Assembly (NCBI GenBank): GCA_018816605.1
Contig: JAHIVS010000518.1
Location: 1-6,348 of the forward strand
Origin: Pseudomonadota bacterium
GTDB taxonomy: Bacteria > Desulfobacterota > Desulfobacteria > Desulfobacterales > Desulfobacteraceae
DNA: 6,348 bases
Reading direction: 5' to 3'
In this document: positions 1-6,152 of the stretch, one piece after another
Numbering within the stretch: the stretch's first letter is position 1
How the letters are laid out: each line of letters starts with the position of its first letter
Notes under the pieces: generated by a model
Database searches by the model: none
What the model saw: only the letters and a program-made list of their open reading frames with translations
What the model was told of the DNA's origin: nothing
Position numbers and translations under genes: made by a program

Positions 1-8
1 CTTCCGGG

Positions 9-125
9 TTAGCTGCCCTCCCATCTGGGGACATTGTTCTTGAAAAAATTGAGATAATGCTGCTGAGAATGTTTTTCTCTGTAGGGGGCAAACAGGTTGG
101 CAACACTGCTTTTTCCTGATTTCAT
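9..125 (-). CDS. Small ORF of 38 codons, unknown function
   Basis: The frame reads ATG at 125-123 to TAA at 11-9 and gives a 38-residue product beginning MKSGKSSVANLFAPYREKH. The main support is a near-perfect Shine-Dalgarno sequence, TAAGGAGG, five bases before the ATG. The product is basic and aromatic-rich, with no membrane segment, signal peptide or Cys motif. I do not recognise a family. It lies divergently beside the IS66 remnant, so it could be a small host gene, a cargo or accessory ORF, or the stub of a gene cut by the insertion. No convincing sigma70 promoter was found for it. The strong ribosome-binding site makes chance less likely, but a 38-codon ORF can still arise at random. 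Confidence 0.3.
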   Translation of the reverse strand: MKSGKSSVANLFAPYREKHSQQHYLNFFKNNVPRWEGS

Positions 126-279
126 TTCGGCCTCCTTACTGTCTGCCCAGGTTTTTTTTGGAAGTCGACATTTTTATAGTAAATCAAACCCCGTTGCTCT
201 ATCCCTGAGATTCTTTCCCGGTAAGTCGGATCCTCACATGCCTGGGTATGTAATGAAAGATTCTACTGTCGGGTGTCCC

Positions 280-1241
280 ATGATTCAGGTGACACCCCAG
301 ATGCGGATACTGTTGGCCGCAGAACCCGAAGCTTTTAGAAAAGGTATTGACGGCCTGGCCGGTATATGCCGGAAGATCCTGCAATCAGATCCATTTTCAG
401 GGTATCTGTTCATATTTATTAATCGGGGACGAACGGCCATGAAAATTTTATGCTATGACAGTCAGGGGTTTTGGCTGTGCCAAAAGCGGTTGTCCAAAGG
501 CCGTTTCAACTGGTGGCCGAAAAAGGCCACGGGAATCATCTCCCGAATCGGTGATGACAGACAGATTGCTCTGTTTTATACCGGACCGAATCACGCCGGT
601 GAAAATATCAACGAGCTTTACCGGAAAAAAGCTGCGGGCAGACTGGCTCTGATCCAGATGTGCGATGCCCTGTCCCGCAACATTAGTGAAGAGTTCAAGG
701 CGATTTTGTCCAATTGCCTGACACACGCCCGCAGGAATTTTGTAGACGAGGTCGAAAATATTCCTGAGGAAACAGCCCATGTCATTGAGGTGCTCGCTGA
801 AGTCTACGGCATAGACGCTCAGGCTAAAAAGCAGAAAATGACACCGGGCCAGCGACTGGTCTATCATAAAAAACACAGCGGCCCCCTGATGACAGGCCTC
901 AAATTCTGGCTATCACGCCAAACAGAAGAAAAGCTGGTGGAGCCGAACTCCGGGCTCGGAAAGGCAATCACCTATATGAACAATCACTGGACCGAATTGA
1001 CACGGTTTTTGGAGATACCGGGAGCCCCTCTGGACAACAATATTTGTGAACGAAGCTTGAAACGCTGCATTCAACATCGGAAAAACTCATTGTTTTACCG
1101 GACTGAAAATGGCGCCTTCATCTCAATTTACCTGCATGAACGTGATGGAGCCGTTGAAAATGCCATGGATGCGTTGTCAGGAAGATTCACCCAAAAAGAG
1201 CCAGAGAAGATCCAGAAAAATGCAAAAGCGACACCAGAAAC
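280..1241 (+). mobile_element. Degenerate IS66-family insertion sequence remnant
   Basis: Only TnpB- and TnpC-derived sequence is recognisable (280 to about 1116). No TnpA (IS66 Orf1) was found in any frame upstream, and I could not identify terminal inverted repeats or a target duplication, so both ends are uncertain. The right limit given here is an upper bound: from 1242 onward the DNA belongs to the tRNA-Pro terminator on the opposite strand. The element therefore decayed or was truncated immediately next to a tRNA 3' end, a common landing zone for mobile DNA. Confidence 0.6.
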
Positions 1242-1273
1242 AAAAAAAGGACTTTCAGATATTCTGAAAACCC
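1242..1273 (-). terminator. Rho-independent terminator of tRNA-Pro
   Basis: Read on the minus strand, GGGTTTTCAGA (1273-1263) pairs with TCTGAAAGTCC (1259-1249). This makes an 11-bp stem with two G-U pairs and a 3-nt ATA loop, followed directly by seven U residues (1248-1242). It starts 12 nt after the tRNA CCA end. This is a textbook intrinsic terminator and shows that this DNA belongs to the tRNA unit, although the IS66-derived frame on the plus strand reads through it. Confidence 0.85.
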
Positions 1274-1285
1274 TTGATATGGTGT

Positions 1286-1362
1286 TGGTCGGGACGGCGT
1301 GATTTGAACACGCGACCACTTGTCCCCCAGACAAGTGCGCTACCAGACTGCGCTACGCCCCG
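1286..1362 (-). tRNA. tRNA-Pro, anticodon GGG
   Basis: A full cloverleaf of 77 nt can be folded by hand. The acceptor arms are CGGGGCG and CGTCCCG, with one G-U pair. The D-stem is GCGC/GCGC with GG in the loop, and the anticodon stem is CTTGT/ACAAG around the loop CTGGGGG. The T-stem is GCGTG/CACGC around TTCAAAT. The discriminator is A and CCA is encoded (1288-1286). The anticodon GGG (1328-1326) reads proline codons CCC and CCU, and CCC is used often in the hdrA gene nearby. Promoter and terminator are both present, so this is a stand-alone single-tRNA unit. The stop codon of the IS66 remnant frame on the other strand falls within its 3' acceptor region. Confidence 0.97.
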
Positions 1363-1376
1363 ACAAAACAAAGGGG

Positions 1377-1405
1377 TATCTACCACTTCTCTTTCAAAGT
1401 GTCAA
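1377..1405 (-). promoter_or_regulatory. Sigma70-type promoter of tRNA-Pro
   Basis: On the minus strand there is a perfect -35 box TTGACA (1405-1400), a 17-bp spacer and a -10 box TAGATA (1382-1377), five of six matches to consensus. The expected start near 1370 leaves a leader of about eight nucleotides before the mature tRNA 5' end at 1362. Strength and position both fit a stable-RNA promoter. Confidence 0.85.
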
Positions 1406-1446
1406 GGAAGAATCAACCGGACCAGTGAATATTTCTTGAAATCCAA

Positions 1447-1475
1447 TTGACCTTTCTCGGATTCCGGGATATTCT
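1447..1475 (+). promoter_or_regulatory. Probable sigma70-type promoter of the solute-binding protein gene
   Basis: TTGACC (1447-1452, five of six) is followed after a 17-bp spacer by TATTCT (1470-1475, four of six). It lies 43 bp upstream of the ATG at 1519 and diverges from the tRNA promoter. The boxes are reasonable but not strong, and no operator was recognised beside them. Confidence 0.5.
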
Positions 1476-1518
1476 GTTCGCACCCATTTAAATGCCCCTG
1501 GCGGATAAGGAATACCCC

Positions 1519-2286
1519 ATGACGAACTTGCTGAAACGATTTGCTTGCATTCTTTTCTTCATTCTGGGCCTATGCCAGACCGATCTGCCGGCACACGCCC
1601 ACAGCCTGCCGACAAACCCGGGAGAGATCCGAATTGTGACCAGTGAATTTGCCCCGCTCAGTTACAGTGAAACCGGTGTGACAAAAGGGTTCTGTACAGA
1701 AATAGTTCAGGGAATAGTGGCCGAACTCGGGGTGTCGGCATCCATTTCCGTCCATCCCTGGGCCCGGGCCTACCAGATTGCCTTGAAACAGAAAAATACA
1801 TTGATCTACACCATTGCAAGGACCCCTGAACGGGAACCCCTTTTCCAGTGGGTGGGAGTGCTTATTTCGGGGACCTCCTATCTTTTCTCCCTTAAAAATA
1901 GCCAGATCCGTCTCTCTTCCTATGGCCAGGCCAATGGCTACAAAATTGGTGCAGCCCGGAATGATGCAAGGAGTAAACACCTTATGGAAAAGGGTGTGGA
2001 CCATCTGGATATTGTGGCAACCCCCCAGATGAATGCCATCAAACTGATCAACCGGCGGATCGATTTATGGGTGGAGGATGAACTGGTTGCTGCCCATACC
2101 CTTAAAAGGCTGGGGTATCAACCCTTTGATACCATACAAAAAGTCTTCCCCCTTGATTTCAAACTTTTTGGATACCTGGCATTCAGCTTGGAAACGGACA
2201 AGCAACTGGTGATTGCTTTTAAAACCGCGTTGGAAAAAATCATTGCCAATGGAACCTATGATAAAATCAAAACAAAATACCTCTAA
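1519..2286 (+). CDS. Periplasmic substrate-binding protein, family 3 (SBP_bac_3 / PBP2 fold)
   Basis: The 255-residue product begins with a typical Sec signal: MTNLLKRF, a hydrophobic core ACILFFILGL, and an AHA|HS cleavage site near residue 27. The mature part follows the family-3 bilobal binding-protein pattern: IRIVTSEFAPLSY (start of lobe 1, substrate contact region), then GFCTEIV, WARAY (81-85) and YTIARTPERE (97-106). After these come an IGAARNDAR hinge-lobe segment and a C-terminal NGTYDKIKTKYL. Such proteins bind polar amino acids or related small molecules in the periplasm. This subtype is often encoded without its own ABC permease, and none is visible here, so the ligand and partner are unknown. 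ATG 1519 was preferred over the ATG at 1492 because AAGGA (1507-1511) sits seven bases upstream and the signal peptide then begins properly. A Cys at residue 19 follows LGL, which is not a good lipobox, so export as a soluble protein is more likely than lipidation. Confidence 0.88.
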   Translation: MTNLLKRFACILFFILGLCQTDLPAHAHSLPTNPGEIRIVTSEFAPLSYSETGVTKGFCTEIVQGIVAELGVSASISVHPWARAYQIALKQKNTLIYTIARTPEREPLFQWVGVLISGTSYLFSLKNSQIRLSSYGQANGYKIGAARNDARSKHLMEKGVDHLDIVATPQMNAIKLINRRIDLWVEDELVAAHTLKRLGYQPFDTIQKVFPLDFKLFGYLAFSLETDKQLVIAFKTALEKIIANGTYDKIKTKYL

Positions 2287-2300
2287 CCCTTCAACGGAAG

Positions 2301-2345
2301 GCGGAAAAACCATCTGGGTATAGGATTCCGCGCACGGCCATTTTT
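2301..2345 (+). terminator. Possible weak terminator after the solute-binding protein gene
   Basis: GCGGAA (2301-2306) can pair with TTCCGC (2326-2331), with a small inner ACC/GGT helix. A run of five T follows only after a 9-nt gap, so this is a poor fit to an intrinsic terminator. It starts 14 bp after the stop codon, which is the expected place. Confidence 0.2.
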
Positions 2346-2427
2346 ATCCGCAAGAAATCTGTCCAAATTCCCCCAACCGCTATTGACATCCCCAAAAAGA
2401 CCTGGTAGTGGTTAAACTTTTTTTTCT

Positions 2428-2457
2428 CAGACAAACGAGAATTAATTTTTTTATAAT
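2428..2457 (+). promoter_or_regulatory. Candidate promoter of the hydrogenase/hdrA operon
   Basis: A perfect TATAAT (2452-2457) is preceded, after an 18-bp spacer, by CAGACA (2428-2433), four of six matches to the -35 consensus. The start would be near 2464, giving a leader of roughly 70 nt that contains the long inverted repeat. In such AT-rich DNA a TATAAT can occur by chance, so confidence is moderate. No sigma54 -24/-12 pair was seen. Confidence 0.45.
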
Positions 2458-2460
2458 ATT

Positions 2461-2476
2461 TATTTATTAATAAATA
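2461..2476 (+). repeat. 16-bp perfect palindrome in the operon control region
   Basis: TATTTATTAATAAATA is its own reverse complement. It lies just downstream of the candidate TATAAT box, around the predicted transcription start, and shares its right end with the left arm of the next inverted repeat. The 9-mer AATATTTAT occurs four times in alternating orientation across 2455-2511. A cluster of this kind fits binding of a dimeric regulator, but composition bias could also contribute. Confidence 0.5.
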
Positions 2477-2512
2477 TTTATCAAATGATTTGTATTTATT
2501 TGATAAATATTT
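2472..2512 (+). repeat. Perfect 15-bp inverted repeat upstream of the hydrogenase maturation gene
   Basis: The left arm AAATATTTATCAAAT (2472-2486) and right arm ATTTGATAAATATTT (2498-2512) are exact reverse complements separated by 11 bp. Inside it lies a smaller dyad, CAAAT-G-ATTTG (2482-2492). The right arm ends eight bases before the GGAG (2521-2524) taken as the ribosome-binding site. It could be an operator for a dimeric regulator, or a leader hairpin controlling translation of the first gene. It is not followed by a U-tract after a GC-rich stem, so it is not an ordinary terminator. Confidence 0.65.
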
Positions 2513-2536
2513 TGCATTTTGGAGCAGAAAAAACCA

Positions 2537-3052
2537 TTGACAACATTGATTTATGAAAAACCCTATCTGGTGTTTGGGTGTGGCAATACCCTTTTCGGCA
2601 ATGACGGATTCGGCCCGGAAGTCATTGCTTACATAAATGCACACCATACATTACCGGATTCGGTCCTGTTGGTGGATGCCGGCACAGGCATCCGGGATTT
2701 CATATTTGACCTGCTTTTGGCGGACACCATACCCGAACTGGTCATTGTCATTGATGCCGTCACCATGGACGGACGGGAACAGGGCGAGGTGTTTGAGATC
2801 GATCTGGCAGCCATGCCCAGGGAAAAGCTTTCTGATTTTTCCTTGCACCAGTCCCCTTCTTCCAACCTGCTCGCCCAGCTGAAAGACAGGGGCATTGAAG
2901 TAAAAATAATTGCCATGCATACCCAATCCATACCCAATGAAATTGCCCCCGGGCTCTGTCCCAGGGCAAAAAATGCAATAGCGCTGGCAGCTGGCAAAAT
3001 TTTAGGGGAACTCAAAAGCCGTACACGCTTTTTAGTCAACAGGGGAATCTAA
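2537..3052 (+). CDS. [NiFe]-hydrogenase maturation protease (HyaD/HycI/FrhD type)
   Basis: This 171-residue endopeptidase family removes a C-terminal peptide from the large subunit of [NiFe] hydrogenase after nickel insertion. The hallmark motif is FGCGNTLFGNDGFGP (residues 13-27). By family comparison the nickel-sensing ligands should be Asp23 (in NDG), Asp47 (in VDAGTG) and His104 (in SLHQS), all present. The length is normal. It has no signal peptide and should act in the cytoplasm. There is no in-frame ATG or GTG before the core. TTG 2537 is chosen because GGAG (2521-2524) lies 12 bases upstream, a somewhat long spacing. TTG 2519, six codons earlier, has no ribosome-binding site. The gene opens an operon with hdrA (28-bp gap) and mvhD, so the most likely client is an Mvh-type hydrogenase large subunit encoded downstream. 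Residue 22 is Asn where many homologues have Asp, which is unlikely to matter. Confidence 0.88.
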   Translation: MTTLIYEKPYLVFGCGNTLFGNDGFGPEVIAYINAHHTLPDSVLLVDAGTGIRDFIFDLLLADTIPELVIVIDAVTMDGREQGEVFEIDLAAMPREKLSDFSLHQSPSSNLLAQLKDRGIEVKIIAMHTQSIPNEIAPGLCPRAKNAIALAAGKILGELKSRTRFLVNRGI

Positions 3053-3080
3053 AACCATTTAACATGCAGAAGAGGTAATT

Positions 3081-6000
3081 ATGACAGAAAAACCCATTGG
3101 TTCGGTTTTAATGGCCGGAGGCGGAATATCCGGTATCCAGGCAGCTCTGGATATGGCAGATTCCGGATTCTATGTCTATCTTGTGGAAAAAAGCTCCGGT
3201 ATCGGAGGGGCCATGTCCCAGCTGGACAAGACCTTTCCCACCAATGACTGTGCCATGTGAATCATCTCACCCAAACTGGTTGAGTGCGGTCGGCACTTGA
3301 ACATTGAATTGATGACCCTTTCCCAGATCGAAGACGTGCAAGGAGAGGCGGGAAATTTCACCGTTAAAATCAAAAAAAGCCCTCGGTTTGTGGACGAGGA
3401 AAAATGTATCGCCTGTGGTTTGTGCGCCCAGAAATGCCCAAAACGGGTGGACGACGAATACAACATGGGCTTGAACAAACGCAAGGCCGCCTATATCAAA
3501 TACGGCCAGACCGTTCCCCTTAAATACGCCATTGATGCAAAAAACTGTATTTACCAGACCCGGGGAAAATGCGGGGTCTGCGTTGATGTCTGCCCCACCG
3601 GCGCCATCAACCATGACATGAAAACCGAATATATCGCGATAAAGGTGGGTGCCATTATCCTGGCGCCGGGGTTCAAACCCTTTTCTCCTTCGGGTATCGA
3701 TTATTACGGGTATGACACGATACCGGATGTGGTGACAAGCCTTGAATATGAACGGATGCTGTCAGCCTCCGGTCCTTCCATGGGCCATTTGAAAAAAGAG
3801 TCAGACGGAAAAGAACCCAGCAAGGTGGCCTGGATCCAGTGCGTTGGCTCCAGAAACACCAATGGTACAAACAATGGATATTGTTCCAGTGTTTGCTGCA
3901 TGTATGCCATCAAACAGGCCGTCATGACCCAGGGCCACCTGCCCCAGGGCAAAAGCGATCAGACCATTTTCTACATGGATATCCGGACCCCGGGCAAAGA
4001 GTATGAACGCTATTACGAAACCTCCAGGCAAAAAGGGGTACGATATATCAAGGCCCGGCCCCACACCCTGCTCAGAGGTCCGGACGGATTCGGCGTTACC
4101 CTGATATGGGCCGATGAAACAGGCAAAAACCATGAAGACTTCTTTGACATGGTGGTGCTCTCCATCGGTATTCAGGCCCCCCAAGATGCCATGGACCTGG
4201 CCCGCAAATGCAGGATCGAACTGGACCCGTTCAAATTTGCAATGACCAACAGCTTTGACCCGGTGGCCACAACCCGGGAAGGCATTTTTGTGACGGGCAG
4301 CTTTCAAAGCCCCAAAGCCATCCCCCAGTCCGTTGCCAGCGCCTCAACCGCAGCGGCACGGGTCAAGGCGATTCTTGCACAAGCCCGGGACACCTTAACC
4401 ATTGAAAAAAAATTTGTGGAGGAATTTGATATTTCCAACCGGGAAAACCGCATTGGTGTGTTTGTGTGTTCCTGCGGCAACAATATTTCGTCGGTGGTGG
4501 ATGTGAATGCGGTTGCCCTTTATGCAAAAGACCTTCCCGGAGTCGCCTATGTGGACAATCAGATGTTTACCTGCTCTGCCGACACCCAGGATCTTATCGC
4601 CCAGACCATTAAGGATAAGGATCTCAATGCTGTTGTGATTGCCGCCTGTACCCCCAGAACCCATGAGCCTCTGTTCCAGGAAACCCTTCAGAACATCGGG
4701 CTCAACAAATACATGGTGGAAATGGCCAATATCCGGAACATGAATGCCTGGGTTCATCCCAATGAACCGGAAAAAGCCACGGCCAAGGCAAAGCAACAGG
4801 TCAAGATGGCCGTGGCCAAAGTGACGCGAAATTTCCCCCTGCAGGATATCCTGGTGAACATCACCCCCCGGGCACTGGTGGTGGGAGGCGGCCTTGCCGG
4901 AATGAGCGCGGCCCACAATCTTGCCAACCAGGGGTATGAAACCCTTTTAATTGAACGGGAAGCCGAGCTTGGCGGGGTGGGCAACACCCTGTTAAAAACA
5001 TGGAAAGACGAAGATATCCAGACCCATCTGGCTGCTTTGAAGGAAAAAGTTACCCGGCACAAAGGAATCCGGGTGCTCACCCATACCACCCTGACCCGTG
5101 TGGCGGGATTTGTGGGCAGCTTTACCGGAGAACTGATGGTGAACGGTATCTCTGAAGATATTGAATTCGGAGCCTGCATTATTGCCACCGGCGGCACCGA
5201 GTCCAAGCCCTCAGAATACCTGTATAATCAGGATGACCGGGTGATGACCACCCTGGAGATCAATGCCAGGATGAAGACAGATCTGGATTGGGCCCGGAAG
5301 ATCACCTCGGCGGTTTTTATCCAGTGTGTGGGTTCCAGAAACCAGGACCGCCCCTATTGCTCCAGGGTCTGCTGTACCCAGTCCATCAAGAAAGCCGTCC
5401 GGCTCAAGAAAATGAACCCCCAAATGGACATTTTCATCCTCTACCGGGATATCCGGACCTATGCAGACATGGAAACCGTTTACCGCCAGGCCAGGGACCT
5501 GGGGGTAATTTTCATTAAATACACCCGGAATGCAAAACCGGTCGTCAAACAGGAGAATTCAGACCTTCTGGTGGATCTTTTTGACCCGGTTCTCCAGAGG
5601 ATGGTCTCCATAAAGGCAGACCTTGTTGTTCTGGCCACTGCCATTGTCCCCAATGACACCACCCCCTTTGTAAATTTGTTCAAATGCGCGACCAATGCAG
5701 ACGGGTTTCTCATGGAATCCCATCCCAAGCTAAAACCCGTGGATTCCACCGTGGACGGCGTGTTTCTGGCCGGTATCTGCCACTACCCCAAACCCATTGA
5801 CGAGGCCATTTCCCAGGGACGGGCCGCAGCCTCCAGGGCCAGTGTGATTCTTTCCAAAAAAACCCTGGAACTGGATGCCATCAAGTCCTGTGTGACCCAT
5901 AATTGCGACGGGTGTGCCCTGTGCGTGGATATCTGCCCCTATAACGCCATCCAACTTGTTGAGTACCAGGACGAACACCAGAAAAGCCACCGGCGAATAA

Positions 6001-6134
6001 AACCAAACGAAGCCCTGTGCAAAGGGTGCGGTATCTGTGCCGCCACCTGCCCCAAGGAAGGGGTTGTGGTCAACGGATTTACCCTGAACCAGCTCAAGGC
6101 CCAGGTGGATGCCATCCTGGAAAAAACCATATGA
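3081..6134 (+). CDS. hdrA: HdrA-type electron-bifurcating iron-sulfur flavoprotein, tandem form, selenocysteine at residue 60
   Basis: HdrA is the flavin-bearing core of heterodisulfide-reductase-like complexes. It splits electron pairs from hydrogenase (via MvhD) between ferredoxin and a second acceptor in the cytoplasm. The 1017-residue product has, in order: an FAD Rossmann motif GGGISG (13-18); the motif [10 protein letters not shown] with UGA at codon 60; and inserted ferredoxin clusters C109/112/115/119 and C156/164/167/171. Then come CVGSR (254) with YCSSVCC (267-273). A canonical HdrA N-terminal domain follows in mid-protein (about 458-590; C463, C465, C498, C523), then a second FAD motif GGGLAG (602-607), a second CVGSR/YCSRVCC (749-765), and C-terminal 2[4Fe-4S] clusters C942/945/948/952 and C980/983/986/990. 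Methanogen HdrA is much shorter (about 650 residues), so this is a fused double version. ATG 3081 has GAGG five bases upstream. A start at TTG 3297, after the UGA, would delete the first FAD motif and the Sec motif. The gene ends in TGA, with TAA two codons later. Confidence 0.93.
3258..3260 (+). other. In-frame UGA read as selenocysteine (Sec60 of HdrA)
   Basis: The codon sits in N-D-C-A-M-UGA-I-I-S-P-K, where most HdrA proteins have Cys after the conserved NDC motif (NDCA/S-M-C-I). HdrA is a known selenoprotein in some methanogens, and Sec at this motif fits. Homology is unbroken on both sides in the same frame, with no compensating frameshift. A hairpin at the right distance downstream supports recoding. 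Confidence 0.88.
3279..3302 (+). promoter_or_regulatory. Bacterial SECIS-like hairpin in hdrA mRNA
   Basis: Starting 18 nt after the UGA, GTT (3279-3281) plus GAGTGC (3282-3287) pairs with GCACTT (3293-3298) plus AAC (3300-3302). This makes nine pairs, including one G-U, with a single bulged G at 3299. The 5-nt apical loop is GGTCG (3288-3292). Its GGUC matches the loop core I recall from the E. coli fdhF SECIS, where loop G and U contact SelB. The loop begins 27 nt after the UGA, within the spacing used for bacterial SECIS elements. The stem lies in coding sequence for VECGRHLN. Confidence 0.72.
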
Positions 6135-6152
6135 AGTTAAGGAGAAAAGAAT

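Larger units (their letters stand above)
280..1302 (+). pseudogene. IS66-family TnpB-TnpC fusion remnant (inactive transposase)
   Basis: Residues 1 to about 82, counted from the ATG at 280, match the front of IS66 TnpB (IS66 Orf2): the start MIQVTPQMRILLA, then FRKGIDGL, and GFWLCQKRLSKGRF. From about residue 84 the frame becomes the back half of IS66 TnpC: IALFYTG.NHAGEN, IQMCDALSRN (Asp129), then EPNSGLG and APLDNNICERSL (Glu257). The last two acidic residues of a DDE active site may therefore remain. The leucine-zipper/zinc-binding N-terminal half of TnpC and the upstream catalytic Asp are absent, as is the end of TnpB. Family similarity stops near position 1116 (RTENGA), where the usual VGDLFMSLI-like continuation is missing. 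The rest of the frame is unrelated and ends inside the tRNA gene at 1302. The frame is open upstream to a TTG at 97, but ATG 280 matches the normal TnpB start. No good ribosome-binding site is seen. It is almost certainly not functional. Confidence 0.85.

Noticed and set aside
97..279. TTG at 97 as the true start of the transposase frame
   Set aside because: Residues before the ATG at 280 show no IS66 similarity, and MIQVTPQMRI is the usual TnpB beginning. The upstream part is just open frame.
1564..1575. Lipobox in the solute-binding protein (Cys19)
   Set aside because: The residues before Cys are LGL, with Leu instead of Gly/Ala/Ser at -1, and a clear AHA signal-peptidase I site follows.
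2383..2411. TTGACA at 2383-2388 as the -35 of another promoter
   Set aside because: At 16-18 bp spacing the best -10 candidate is TAGTGG or similar, with only about two matches to consensus.
2418..2425. Run of eight T as a rho-independent terminator for the solute-binding protein gene
   Set aside because: No stem longer than about three pairs can be formed immediately upstream.
2480..2504. FNR/CRP-type site in the inverted repeat (ATCAA and TTGAT halves)
   Set aside because: The halves are in the opposite order (ATCAA then TTGAT) and 15 bp apart, not TTGAT-N4-ATCAA.
3258..3260. In-frame TGA as evidence that hdrA is a pseudogene or contains a sequencing error
   Set aside because: The TGA falls exactly at the conserved Cys position known to be Sec in some HdrA proteins, the frame continues intact for 957 codons, and a SECIS-like hairpin follows.
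3297..3299. TTG at 3297 as the start of hdrA
   Set aside because: It would remove the first FAD motif and the NDCAMU motif. It lies within the hairpin and has no ribosome-binding site, whereas ATG 3081 has GAGG in position.
4395..4916. Long antisense ORFs across hdrA (for example 4395-4916 and 3801-4307, minus strand)
   Set aside because: They lie wholly inside a well-supported gene, lack ribosome-binding sites and have low-complexity, His/Gly-rich products typical of antisense frames.
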